This document shows, in pieces, positions 1 to 6,818 of a DNA stretch of 7,858 nucleotides (position 1 is its first letter; the number at the start of each line of letters is the position of its first letter). Position numbers and translations under genes: made by a program. A model generated the notes under the pieces. The model had not been told where the DNA came from and searched no databases. It saw nothing but the letters and a program-made list of their open reading frames with translations. The DNA comes from Acidobacteria bacterium UBA7540. GTDB lineage: Bacteria; Acidobacteriota; Terriglobia; UBA7540. Location of the stretch: assembly GCA_002478145.1 (NCBI GenBank), contig DLMI01000120.1:4218-12075 (forward strand). Direction: 5' to 3'.

Positions 1-150
1 CAGCCACAGCGGGCTCAGAAGCAGCAACCACAGCCGCAGCGCGCTCAGAAGCAACAAGCGCAGCCGCAGCGGGCTCAGAAGGAGCAAGCGCAGCCGCAGC
101 GCGCTCAGAAGCAGCAACCGCAGCCACAGCGCGCCCAGCAGCAACAGCAG
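1..150 (+). repeat. 30-bp in-frame coding tandem repeats
   Basis: Five consecutive 30-bp units begin at 1, 31, 61, 91 and 121. The first four differ from each other at only a few positions and the fifth is degenerate. Each unit encodes ten residues, QPQRAQKQQ plus Pro or Ala. Some changes are silent (CCA/CCG, CGG/CGC, CAG/CAA) and a few alter the protein (K to E, P to A). The array probably extends left of the window. It is part of the coding sequence, not a CRISPR array, as there are no unique spacers. Confidence 0.9.
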
Positions 151-774
151 GCCCAGCAAGGGCAGCAGCGGGGCCGTCTCCCACAACAGCGTCAGCAGGA
201 GCTTATTGGGCAGCAGCAGCAACTGACGCAGTACCGTCAACATCTAGATCAGCAGCAGCGTGTGGGACAGCAGCGCACAGCAGCGCTACAGAAGCAAGGG
301 CGCATGGCGCAGTACCGTTTTCAGCAGCAGTATTCAGAGCACCTACGTCAGCAGGACATGAGTCTCCAGAACGAGCGCCACGATTACAGCAATGATCCAT
401 ACTTCTACACGGCTCCCAATTATCGTTACAACCGTGGCGGCCGATACTACGAGACGAATCGATACGGCGCAAATTTGCTTCGGCAGGCCGTGAACTACGG
501 TTATGAGGAAGGCTTCCGCGCCGGACGGGCAGACCGGCAGGATGGCTGGGCCTCCAACTACCAAGACTCTTTTGCCTATCAGGACGCGAACTACGGCTAT
601 GACGGTTATTATGTAGCCCAGGACGACTACAACTACTACTTTCGCGAGGGTTTCCGTCGCGGCTATGAAGATGGCTACAACAACCGCTATCAATATGGCC
701 GCTATTCTGGCGGCAACTACACAATCCTGGACGCCATTTCGGCGTCAATCCTCGGCTTGCAGCCGCTTCCCTAA
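1..774 (+). CDS. Gln-rich repeat protein with Tyr/Gly-rich C-terminal domain (5' end outside window)
   Basis: The reading frame is open from base 1 to a TAA at 772-774, giving at least 257 residues, so the true start lies upstream. Residues 1-50 are about five copies of a ten-residue Gln/Pro/Arg/Lys repeat (QPQRAQKQQ followed by P or A). A Gln-rich, probably helical stretch continues to about residue 125. From about residue 135 composition shifts to Tyr, Gly, Asn, Arg and Asp. Two copies of a motif of the form Y-x-EGFRxGxxD stand out, at about residues 168-183 (YEEGFRAGRADRQDG) and 213-226 (YFREGFRRGYEDGY). Similar GFxxGxxDG motifs occur in uncharacterised acidobacterial proteins, probably surface or periplasmic, but I cannot assign a function. 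No LPXTG-type sorting signal is seen at the C-terminus (ends GLQPLP), although a sortase remnant follows. An internal GTG at 262 should not be taken as the start, because the repeats upstream are in frame. Confidence 0.8.
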   Translation, partial: QPQRAQKQQPQPQRAQKQQAQPQRAQKEQAQPQRAQKQQPQPQRAQQQQQAQQGQQRGRLPQQRQQELIGQQQQLTQYRQHLDQQQRVGQQRTAALQKQGRMAQYRFQQQYSEHLRQQDMSLQNERHDYSNDPYFYTAPNYRYNRGGRYYETNRYGANLLRQAVNYGYEEGFRAGRADRQDGWASNYQDSFAYQDANYGYDGYYVAQDDYNYYFREGFRRGYEDGYNNRYQYGRYSGGNYTILDAISASILGLQPLP

Positions 775-831
775 AGACTGCGACGGTGCTGTTCAAAAGA
801 AGCGCCCGGCTCCATTGACTGAGAAGAGGCA

Positions 832-984
832 GTGGACTCGGCGCAAGTGGTCGCGCCCGAGCACACTGAAGTGCTGGACGATTCAGGCGAAGCAATCCTG
901 ACCCTGGTCACCTGTTACCCGTTCTATTTTGTGGGCTCGGCGCCCAAGAGATTTGTCGTCCGCGCCCACAGGATTCCTGGATGA
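832..984 (+). pseudogene. class D sortase, C-terminal remnant
   Basis: Reading from 832 to the TGA at 982-984 gives about 50 residues. They contain VVAPEHTEVL, then LTLVTCYPFYFVGSAPKRF and VVRAHR. TLVTC with the following YPF is the class D sortase active-site signature. The catalytic Cys codon is 913-915 and the conserved Arg is at 961-963, in the last beta-strand. Sortases are membrane-anchored cysteine transpeptidases of about 200 residues. Here the transmembrane N-terminus, most of the beta-barrel and the catalytic His are absent. Upstream in this frame there is a TGA at 820-822, and the other two frames between 775 and 831 do not continue the fold. There is no obvious start codon or ribosome binding site. 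I read it as a truncated, non-functional leftover just behind the Gln-rich gene. Family assignment is strong; the pseudogene status is inferred. Confidence 0.82.
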
Positions 985-1290
985 GGGGAGACTGCATCCG
1001 CTTCCCCAGACTAGACCGTACGCTTCAAGTGACTCAGCAGAGTGGAGTGTGATCACCTGGATGAGCCCGCCTCGGGGTCGGTCCGCACGGGCCGACACCC
1101 AAACGGGGATGGTGCTTGTCGCTCGAAACCCCGTCACCCAACCGTAGAGTTTGTGGAGACTCCGGTGATCGTTGGGCGAAATTACCAAAGGTCGCCGTTC
1201 CTCAGGCAACTCTAATCATGGGCAACGCAAGGACTTTGGCGAACGGAACGATCTTGATTACTTCCTGCAGACCCCCGATAACATAAAAAG
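985..1290. other. intergenic region, no gene recognised
   Basis: I find no recognisable protein or RNA gene between the sortase stub and the tRNA terminator. Short open frames on both strands have no family resemblance and no ribosome binding site. The only structure is a GC-rich hairpin at 1077-1096: GTCGGTCC, loop GCAC, GGGCCGAC, eight pairs including one G-T, with two more G-C pairs outside one mismatch. It has no T-tract on either side, so it does not look like an intrinsic terminator. Confidence 0.6.
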
Positions 1291-1291
1291 A

Positions 1292-1319
1292 AGAGGCCAC
1301 TCTCTTTCGAGTGGCCTCT
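1292..1319 (-). terminator. rho-independent terminator of tRNA-fMet
   Basis: A perfect 11-bp stem (AGAGGCCACTC / GAGTGGCCTCT) closes a 6-nt loop. On the minus strand it is followed by a T-rich run (complement of the AAAAAGAA at 1285-1292). It lies about 28 nt beyond the CCA end of the minus-strand initiator tRNA, the right place and orientation to end that transcript. Confidence 0.88.
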
Positions 1320-1346
1320 GGATGTAGAAGAAATTATAAAGCCTTT

Positions 1347-1423
<77 letters not shown>

Positions 1424-1428
1424 AACAC

Positions 1429-1457
1429 ATCATATCGAAAGCCGGGTGATTTGACAA
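1429..1457 (-). promoter_or_regulatory. sigma70-type promoter of tRNA-fMet
   Basis: On the minus strand, TTGTCA (complement of 1452-1457) and TATGAT (complement of 1429-1434) are separated by exactly 17 bp. The -10 box ends only 5 nt before the first base of the mature tRNA, so transcription should start at or next to the tRNA 5' end. The complementary strand of the -35 reads TTGACAA. Confidence 0.75.
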
Positions 1458-1505
1458 TGGAGTTTTTGCTGGAACAACGCTTCGTGTGCGCGGAAGCTTC
1501 GCCTG

Positions 1506-1514
1506 TGCTAACAT
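1506..1514 (+). promoter_or_regulatory. probable extended -10 promoter of smpB
   Basis: TGC-TAACAT has the form TGn plus a -10 hexamer, about 40 nt upstream of the chosen smpB start. No convincing -35 is seen at 17 bp. A similar TGC-TAGCAT occurs ahead of the M13 peptidase gene. The call rests on motif and position only. Confidence 0.4.
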
Positions 1515-1556
1515 TTTAGTTCTTGGGATACGTCGGAATTTAAAGTGGAGCGTGTT

Positions 1557-2039
1557 GTGGGAAAGCTCGCGGATCCTGCCCCGAAGAACTTTGCGGTTAA
1601 CCGCCAGGCGCCACATCTCTATCATTTGCTGGAGAGGTTCGAGAGCGGCGTCGAACTGACGGGGACGGAAGTGAAGTCGGTTCGAGAGGGCAAGGTCAAT
1701 CTGAAGGACAGTTACGCGGTGGTCAAGAACCACGAGGTGTGGTTGATCGATTGCCACATCAGCCCTTATGCGGCGGGCAGCCGTTTTAACCATGACCCGC
1801 TGCGTGACCGGCGTCTGCTTTTGCACCGCCAGGAAATTGACAAGCTCACGGGGCGCACGCAGGAGAGGGGTTTCACGCTCATCCCCACGCGCGTTTACCT
1901 GAAGAGCAACATGATCAAACTCGAGATTGCGCTGGCCAAAGGCAAGAATGTTTTCGACCACCGGGAGACTTCTCGACGGCGGACCATCGAAAGAGAAGTC
2001 CAACAGGACATCCGCGAACATCGCAGGCGGCACACGTGA
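1557..2039 (+). CDS. smpB: SsrA-binding protein SmpB
   Basis: SmpB binds tmRNA and delivers it to stalled ribosomes in trans-translation. From GTG 1557 the protein is 160 residues, the usual family length. The oligonucleotide-binding core is recognisable in order: AVNRQAPHLYHLLERFESG (about 13-31), LTGTEVKSVREGKVNLKDSY (34-53), a strand with HISPYAAG (67-74), the DPLRDRRLLLHRQEIDKL segment (80-97) and LIPTRVYLKSNMIKLEIALAKGK (108-130). A basic Arg-rich tail follows. I prefer GTG 1557 over GTG 1545 because GGAG at 1547-1550 is spaced 6 nt from it. The earlier start would add only four residues (MERV). The tail reads GKNVFDHRE where the family normally has GKKxxDKRE. The gene is divergent from tRNA-fMet. 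No tmRNA gene is visible in the window. Confidence 0.96.
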   Translation: MGKLADPAPKNFAVNRQAPHLYHLLERFESGVELTGTEVKSVREGKVNLKDSYAVVKNHEVWLIDCHISPYAAGSRFNHDPLRDRRLLLHRQEIDKLTGRTQERGFTLIPTRVYLKSNMIKLEIALAKGKNVFDHRETSRRRTIEREVQQDIREHRRRHT

Positions 2040-2042
2040 AGC

Positions 2043-2137
2043 AGGTGTCAGGTGCCAGGTTTCAGGTGTCAGCTAGGGACTAGGGGTTGGGGTCAGAAGA
2101 ACAGGTTTCAGGTGCCAGGTGTCAGGTGTGAGGGAAC
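2043..2137. repeat. heptanucleotide arrays, AGGTGTC / AGGTGCC / CTAGG families
   Basis: Starting four bases after the smpB stop, the sequence has a 7-bp period. Units at 2043-2070 are four variants of AGGTGTC, AGGTGCC and AGGTTTC. At 2071-2098 the unit changes to AGCTAGG/GACTAGG/GGTTGGG while the 7-bp phase is kept. After a 4-base interruption, 2103-2137 has five more units of the AGGTNNC type. No reading frame or hairpin explains this. It resembles the degenerate short tandem heptamer repeats known from filamentous cyanobacteria. Confidence 0.8.
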
Positions 2138-2156
2138 CTGTGTTGGGTGTGCCCCC

Positions 2157-2226
2157 AGACCCCATCCCCTAGCCCCAAGCTCCTAGATCCCGACTGTGAA
2201 CTGTCGACTGTTGACTGGCGACTGTT
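2157..2226. repeat. heptanucleotide array, AGNCCC then GACTGTT families
   Basis: Ten consecutive 7-bp units in one phase. 2157-2191 is a C-rich family (AGACCCC, ATCCCCT, AGCCCCA and similar). It passes without a phase break into 2192-2226, the GACTGTG/AACTGTC/GACTGTT/GACTGGC family. The switch of unit sequence within one uninterrupted 7-bp register is notable. Confidence 0.78.
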
Positions 2227-2245
2227 GAAGAGGAGTCAATGCGCC

Positions 2246-2341
2246 GTGAAGATTGAATTTCGACACGAGCCTCTGGCGCAACTCCGCAGTTCTGCGCTGG
2301 TGACTTTTTCTTTTGAAGGGTCGCCGGGGTCCAGTTCCTGA
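2246..2341 (+). pseudogene. possible N-terminal scrap of an M17 leucyl aminopeptidase
   Basis: From GTG 2246 the frame gives about 31 residues (KIEFRHEPLAQLRSSALVTF, then SFEGSPG) before a TGA. The pattern of a KIE-type strand, a short helix, then ALVxFxFEG resembles the first 30 residues of cytosol/leucyl aminopeptidases, which are normally near 500 residues. An AGGAG at 2231-2235 lies 10 nt upstream. The sequence then runs into the 3' end of argS on the other strand. If the resemblance is real, only the extreme N-terminus survives. The match is short and could be chance. Confidence 0.3.
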
Positions 2342-2361
2342 CGGACATTTCAGAATAGACT

Positions 2362-4353
2362 TCACATCCGCTCGGGAATTTCAATCCCCATTAATTCCAA
2401 AGCCGAGGTCAGCGTCTGATTCACAAGGTGAACCAGGTACAAGAGAAACTGCTGTCGATCGGCATCGGGCTCACTCAGAATATGGAAGCGGTGATAGAAA
2501 TTGTTGAAGGCTTGCGCGAGTCGGAAGGCGTATTTGGCGAGTCCAGCGGGTTCCTGGCTGGCGATGGCCTGATCGACAATCATCTCCAATTGCGCCGTCA
2601 GGAGAGTCAGCTCCCAATAGGCCAGTCCATCGTCGCTGGAGAAGAATCTCCTGAGCACCTCAGTCCCGACGGCGCGGTCAAGGCTCCGGGGTTTGAAGTC
2701 CGCATGAGTTTCGTGGAACTTGTTGAAGATGTTCCTTGCCCGGACAACACTGTATTGCAGGTATGGCCCCGTCTCACCCTCGAAAGCGAGCGCTTCCTTG
2801 AAGTCGAATGCAATGATCATGCGCCGCGAGAACTTGAGCAGGAAATAACGCAAAGCGGCAACGGCAATCATGCAAGCATAGGTTTGCTGCTCCTCCATGT
2901 TCTGGGTCATTTGGCGGGAGCGGACTTCCTCGAGCGCCTTGGCGACCAAGGTGTCGATTAAATCGTCCGCTTTCACCCCCAGTCCTTTCCGGCCGGAGAC
3001 TTCCACATAGGGGCGTTGCCGGTCTTCCTGGCTCAGCTCCACTCCCAATTCCTCGGCGCAGCGCGGAGAAAGTCCCACCACTTCGTAGGCGAAGTGGTGC
3101 AGGTTGCCGGCTTGTTGGTGATAACCCAGAGCATGAAGCGCAGCGTTCACCAGGTTCTGGAGGTACGACTGGCGCGTGTCAATCACAGCATAGGCGCTGC
3201 TGGCGTGGCCGCAGGAGGGGGCCTCGGGCTCGCCCTGCAAGGTGGTTCGCCACAGCGGATGGCCGTCAGGGTAGCGATAAAAGAGCGCGTAACCGAAATC
3301 TTTTCCCAGCAGCGCAAACTTCCAAAGGTGGTAAGCGATGTCCTTGCCTACATAGGTGACAGTACCATTGGACCTCACGATGATTTTGACGTCTTCTTCG
3401 CCAGCCTCTTCTTCGCTCGCCTCGGGAGTGGATTCCGCCAGGCTCATGACCCAGCAGCCGGCATTCTTGCCGGTATCTTCGTAGCGAATGGCGCCGTTCT
3501 TCTTCAGCAGCTCGAAGGCGGACTTCCAAAAGTCCAGACGCAGAATCTCGCTCTCCTGCACCAGGAGATCGTATTGCACGTTGATGCGCAACATCGTTTC
3601 CAGATGCTTGCGCACAATGGCGGTGGAGATAAGGTCGGCCATGCGGGCCGGTTCCCCGTGGCCTTCTTCGATTTCTTTCAAGGCATTTGAACGGAGGCTG
3701 AGCGCGTCTTGATTTGCCTGGTAGAATTGAAAAACTCTGGCGTAGAGGTCCCAACACAAATAGTCGAATCTGACGTTTGGGTCCCGGACGAGTTGTTCGA
3801 CGTCCTGGAGGTTTTTCTTTTCGAGGTGGATAAAGCCCACCACCACGTCAGCGACCTGCACCCCTGTATTGTCAATGTAGTTCTGCACTTCCACCTGGTT
3901 TCCTCGGAACTTGAGCAGGCGAACGAAGGTGTCGCCCAGAATCGAATTACGCAGATGCCCGATGTGGGCAGCCTTGTTGGGGTTGATGCTGGTGTGCTCC
4001 ACAACGACCTTGCCTTGGCGAGAGGGCAGGGAAGGCTGGCCTGAGGTCCGCAGGGTAAATAATCCGGCAGCGGCTTGCGCTCGGTCCAGATGGAAGTTCA
4101 GGTAACCTGCGCCGGCGGTGCTGACACGCTCCACCCCCTGCATGGGCAGAAAGCGGGCAGCGAGTGTCTGCGCGATTTTGCGAGGCGGTTGCCGTAAGCG
4201 TTTGGCCAGCTCGAAGCAAGCGGCCAAGGAGAGATCACCCATCTCGAAAGAGGGTGGGGAGTCGAGTGCAGGTAGTTCGACATCCAGGTTAAACACCTCG
4301 CGAACCAGAGTCACAAATCGCTGCTGAATCCTGTGCTGGATGTCCAGATACAA
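2362..4353 (-). CDS. argS: arginyl-tRNA synthetase (class I)
   Basis: ArgS charges tRNA-Arg with arginine in the cytoplasm. The 663-residue product has the expected order. An N-terminal additional (Add1) domain spans about 1-110. The catalytic Rossmann fold opens with VVEHTSINPNKAAHIGHLRN, with the HIGH signature at 130-133. QNYIDNTGVQVADV is at about 157-170 and VTYVGKDIAYHLWKF at 332-346. SGRKGLGVKADDLID (453-467) sits where other class I enzymes have KMSKS. The DALR anticodon-binding domain starts near GETGPYLQYSVVRAR (526-540) and ends GIEIPERM. At 663 residues it is longer than the ~577-residue E. coli enzyme. Start: TTG (complement of 4351-4353). GGGAGG (complement of 4360-4365) lies 6 nt upstream, the frame has a stop 27 nt upstream, and no ATG or GTG lies between. 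No terminator is seen downstream. Confidence 0.97.
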   Translation of the reverse strand: MYLDIQHRIQQRFVTLVREVFNLDVELPALDSPPSFEMGDLSLAACFELAKRLRQPPRKIAQTLAARFLPMQGVERVSTAGAGYLNFHLDRAQAAAGLFTLRTSGQPSLPSRQGKVVVEHTSINPNKAAHIGHLRNSILGDTFVRLLKFRGNQVEVQNYIDNTGVQVADVVVGFIHLEKKNLQDVEQLVRDPNVRFDYLCWDLYARVFQFYQANQDALSLRSNALKEIEEGHGEPARMADLISTAIVRKHLETMLRINVQYDLLVQESEILRLDFWKSAFELLKKNGAIRYEDTGKNAGCWVMSLAESTPEASEEEAGEEDVKIIVRSNGTVTYVGKDIAYHLWKFALLGKDFGYALFYRYPDGHPLWRTTLQGEPEAPSCGHASSAYAVIDTRQSYLQNLVNAALHALGYHQQAGNLHHFAYEVVGLSPRCAEELGVELSQEDRQRPYVEVSGRKGLGVKADDLIDTLVAKALEEVRSRQMTQNMEEQQTYACMIAVAALRYFLLKFSRRMIIAFDFKEALAFEGETGPYLQYSVVRARNIFNKFHETHADFKPRSLDRAVGTEVLRRFFSSDDGLAYWELTLLTAQLEMIVDQAIASQEPAGLAKYAFRLAQAFNNFYHRFHILSEPDADRQQFLLYLVHLVNQTLTSALELMGIEIPERM

Positions 4354-4359
4354 GAATGG

Positions 4360-4365
4360 CCTCCC
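4360..4365 (-). promoter_or_regulatory. Shine-Dalgarno fixing the TTG start of argS
   Basis: GGGAGG on the minus strand, 6 nt before TTG (complement of 4351-4353). It is the only good ribosome binding site in the region and supports the rare TTG start. Confidence 0.75.
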
Positions 4366-4382
4366 AAGAAAACGGGGCTATG

Positions 4383-4487
4383 TACTAGGTGCTAGGGGCT
4401 GAAGAGAATTGAGTGACTGATTCATTGAGTCATTGAATCATTGCCGCCTATTGCCTTCTGTCTCCTGAATTCTGACTCCTGACTTCT
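4383..4487. repeat. heptanucleotide array in the argS leader
   Basis: A 7-bp period can be followed through about 15 units. It begins with TACTAGG/TGCTAGG and ends with a clear run of GTCTCCT/GAATTCT/GACTCCT/GACTTCT at 4460-4487. In the middle (about 4419-4441) a local 8-bp period of the ATTCATTG type is seen instead. The array lies between the likely argS promoter and its start codon, so it would be transcribed as 5' leader on the minus strand. Confidence 0.7.
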
Positions 4488-4515
4488 ACTTTTTCGGCAT
4501 CTTGCTAAGCCTGCG

Positions 4516-4524
4516 ATTATAGCA
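4516..4524 (-). promoter_or_regulatory. extended -10 promoter of argS
   Basis: The minus strand reads TGC-TATAAT, a perfect -10 hexamer with the TGn extension. The -35 region is poor, as is common with extended -10 promoters. Transcription from here would give a leader of about 150 nt before the TTG start, containing the heptad array at 4383-4487. Confidence 0.6.
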
Positions 4525-4584
4525 GACTGAGTCCGAATAAAGTCCCGGCACAGCTTCGAGGGTGCAGGAGCGCCCAATTCGAAC

Positions 4585-4632
4585 GTGGGGGCGCCCCTCG
4601 GGGCGGCCTGGCCGTGGCAAGCCCCGGCCCAC
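4585..4632. repeat. GC-rich inverted repeat between divergent promoters
   Basis: Outer arms GTGGG (4585-4589) and CCCAC (4628-4632) enclose a tight inner hairpin, CGCCCC (4592-4597) with GGGGCG (4600-4605). A further GGCC-T-GGCC dyad sits at 4605-4613. It lies between the argS and M13 promoters. There is no T-tract, so terminator function is unlikely. It may be a REP-like dispersed palindrome. Confidence 0.5.
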
Positions 4633-4669
4633 CTAAGTGGCAGCGCTTTGGACGGGGTTCGGTAGTCTG

Positions 4670-4678
4670 TGCTAGCAT
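4670..4678 (+). promoter_or_regulatory. probable extended -10 promoter of the M13 peptidase gene
   Basis: TGC-TAGCAT, a TGn-extended -10, lies about 73 nt upstream of the ATG. TTGGAC at 4648-4653 is a possible -35, though its 19-bp spacing is long. Confidence 0.42.
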
Positions 4679-4751
4679 AACTCGCGTATTCGAGAGCATT
4701 TGCAACGTCGGACCGTCTTATGTTTCACTGGACTCCTGGGAGGGGTTGGTT

Positions 4752-6794
4752 ATGAAATTCGTCAAATTCTGCTTTTCAATGTTACTGCTTTTAGCTTTTT
4801 CGTTGTGTTCGGCAACGCCTGCTGGTACGAGCGCGGAGAGTGGTTTCGACCTCGGAAACCTGGATAACAGCGTGGCAGCCTGCACGGACTTCTACCAGTA
4901 CGCTGACGGTGGGTGGATGGCCAAGAACCCCATCCCCGCCGCTTATCCGCGTTGGGGGACTTTTGAACAGTTACAGGAGCGAAATCAAGAAGTCGTGCAC
5001 CAAATTCTCGAATCTGCGGCGAAGGACGCCAGCGCGCCGCAGGGCAGCAACGAACAAAAGATCGGCGACTTTTACGGAAGTTGCATGGATGAAAAGGGGC
5101 TGGAAGCGGCAGGTATTACCCCGCTTCAACCGGAGCTCGACCGGATCGAAAAGATCAACGACAGGAAGGATCTTGAGGACGCAGTTGCGCGACTGCAAGG
5201 TTATGGCGTCAGGGTTTTATTTCGCGTGGACTCTACCCAGGATTCCAAGAACAGCAGCCAGGTGATTGGGGAAATCGATCAGGGCGGGCTTGGGCTGCCG
5301 GACCGGGACTATTACACGCGAGAGGATGAGAAATCCAAGCAGGTAAGGGTGGAATACGTCAAGCACGTTACCCGGATGTTTGAGCTGATGGGCGACGACC
5401 CCGCGCAGTCTGCCGCCGAGGCTAAGACGGCAATGAGCATCGAAACGCAGCTTGCGCAGGCGTCGCAGACCAGAGTCCAGCGGCGCGACCCCCAGGCGGT
5501 TTATCACCCGATGAGCCCGGCGGCAATTAAGACGCTGGCGCCCGATTTCTCCTGGGACGATTATTTTGCCACGAACGCGCTGGGAGGGAAGGGCAACCTC
5601 AACGTTGCCGCGCCTGATTTCTTCAAAGAGATGGAAGAACTGCTCAAGTCCGTTCCCATCTCGGATTGGAAGACTTACTTGCGCTGGCACCTGATCAATA
5701 CGGCGGCTCCCGCTCTTTCGGCGAAGTTTGTGGACGAGGATTTCCATTTTAGGGGCACCGTGCTGACGGGCACGACAGAGAATCTGGAGCGCTGGAAACG
5801 CTGCGTGCGCGCCACGGACAGGGCACTCGGCGAGGCGCTTGGCCAGGCGTATGTGAAGAAGACCTTTCCGCCGGAAGCCAAGGCCCGCGCGCTCGAGATG
5901 GTGCACAACCTCGAGTCGGCTCTCCGAGAGGACATTTCTACGTTGAGCTGGATGGGCCCGGAAACCCGCAAGCAGGCATTGAGCAAACTTGAAGCCATCC
6001 GGAACAAGATCGGCTACCCCGATAAGTGGCGGGATTACTCGGCGCTGAAGATTGAACGCGGCCCTTATGTGGAGAATCTGTTTCGGGCCGACCGCTTCGA
6101 GTTCAACCGTGACCTGGCGAAGATTGGGAAGCCCGTTGACCGTGACGAATGGGGTATGACGCCACCTACGGTGAACGCCTACTACAACCCGCAGTTGAAC
6201 GAGATCGTCTTCCCGGCAGGAATCCTCCAACCACCCTTCTTCAACCCTAAGGCGGACGATGCGATCAATTATGGAGGGATGGGAGTTGTTATCGGCCACG
6301 AGATGTCGCACGGGTTCGACGACGAAGGCCGGCAGTTTGATGCGCAGGGAAATTTGAAGGATTGGTGGTCCCCTGCCGATGCGAAGGATTTCAACAGCCG
6401 GGCAGGATGCGTGATTAGCCAGTTCGACGGCTACTACGTGGAAAAGAACCTGCACGAAAACGGGAAACTGGTGGTCGGCGAGAGCATTGGCGACCTGGGC
6501 GGACTGGCCATAGCTTACCACGCCTTCGAAAAATCGCTGGAAGGGAAGCCGCGCCCGGCGGATATTGACGGGTTCACGTCAGCGCAGCGTTTCTTCCTGG
6601 GCTACGCGCAGATTTGGGCTAGTAACTTGCGGGCCGAGTACGCCCGCCTGATGGTCAATACCAACCCGCACCCCGTGTCGCGCTTTCGGGTGAATGGGCC
6701 GCTCTCGAACATGCCGGCGTTTGCCCAGGCCTTCCATTGCAAGCCCGGCGAGGCCATGGTCAGGCCGGCCAACGAACGATGCCAGATTTGGTAA
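4752..6794 (+). CDS. secreted M13-family zinc metallopeptidase (neprilysin/PepO-like)
   Basis: This is a zinc endopeptidase of the neprilysin family, which cleaves oligopeptides outside the cytoplasm. From ATG 4752 the product is 680 residues, normal for bacterial members. A signal peptide is clear: MKFVKF, then a hydrophobic core to about residue 19, then SATPAG with probable signal peptidase I cleavage. The Cys at 19 lacks a proper lipobox. The M13 N-terminal domain starts at ACTDFYQYADGGWM (about 43-56). In the catalytic domain, NAYYN (475-479) is the substrate-binding motif. HEMSH (516-520) carries two zinc-ligand His and the catalytic Glu. GESIGDLGG (576-584) supplies the third ligand, Glu577. 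NPHPVSRFRVNGPLSN (638-653) holds the conserved His. The ending CKPGEAM...RCQIW is typical. Start choice: GGGAGGGG at 4738-4745 lies 6 nt upstream and the signal peptide begins here. The frame is open further back, to 4614, without support. The true substrate is unknown. Confidence 0.95.
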   Translation: MKFVKFCFSMLLLLAFSLCSATPAGTSAESGFDLGNLDNSVAACTDFYQYADGGWMAKNPIPAAYPRWGTFEQLQERNQEVVHQILESAAKDASAPQGSNEQKIGDFYGSCMDEKGLEAAGITPLQPELDRIEKINDRKDLEDAVARLQGYGVRVLFRVDSTQDSKNSSQVIGEIDQGGLGLPDRDYYTREDEKSKQVRVEYVKHVTRMFELMGDDPAQSAAEAKTAMSIETQLAQASQTRVQRRDPQAVYHPMSPAAIKTLAPDFSWDDYFATNALGGKGNLNVAAPDFFKEMEELLKSVPISDWKTYLRWHLINTAAPALSAKFVDEDFHFRGTVLTGTTENLERWKRCVRATDRALGEALGQAYVKKTFPPEAKARALEMVHNLESALREDISTLSWMGPETRKQALSKLEAIRNKIGYPDKWRDYSALKIERGPYVENLFRADRFEFNRDLAKIGKPVDRDEWGMTPPTVNAYYNPQLNEIVFPAGILQPPFFNPKADDAINYGGMGVVIGHEMSHGFDDEGRQFDAQGNLKDWWSPADAKDFNSRAGCVISQFDGYYVEKNLHENGKLVVGESIGDLGGLAIAYHAFEKSLEGKPRPADIDGFTSAQRFFLGYAQIWASNLRAEYARLMVNTNPHPVSRFRVNGPLSNMPAFAQAFHCKPGEAMVRPANERCQIW

Positions 6795-6818
6795 TGTCTG
6801 CTGCGCAAGCTTTGGAGT

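Noticed and set aside
1..150. Regular 30-bp repeats resembling a CRISPR array
   Set aside because: No unique spacers; the repeats are contiguous, in frame and encode a Gln-rich peptide repeat.
3016..3690. 224-codon plus-strand open frame
   Set aside because: Antisense shadow of argS, without start signals or family resemblance.
4366..4515. T-box riboswitch in the argS leader
   Set aside because: No T-box motif or specifier stem is seen; the leader is mostly heptad repeats.
4614..4751. 46-residue N-terminal extension of the M13 peptidase
   Set aside because: It would precede a clear signal peptide, covers the promoter and GC dyad, and ATG 4752 has its own Shine-Dalgarno.
5217..6521. 434-codon open frame on the minus strand
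   Set aside because: It lies wholly antisense to the M13 peptidase, whose motifs are unmistakable; its product resembles nothing I know.
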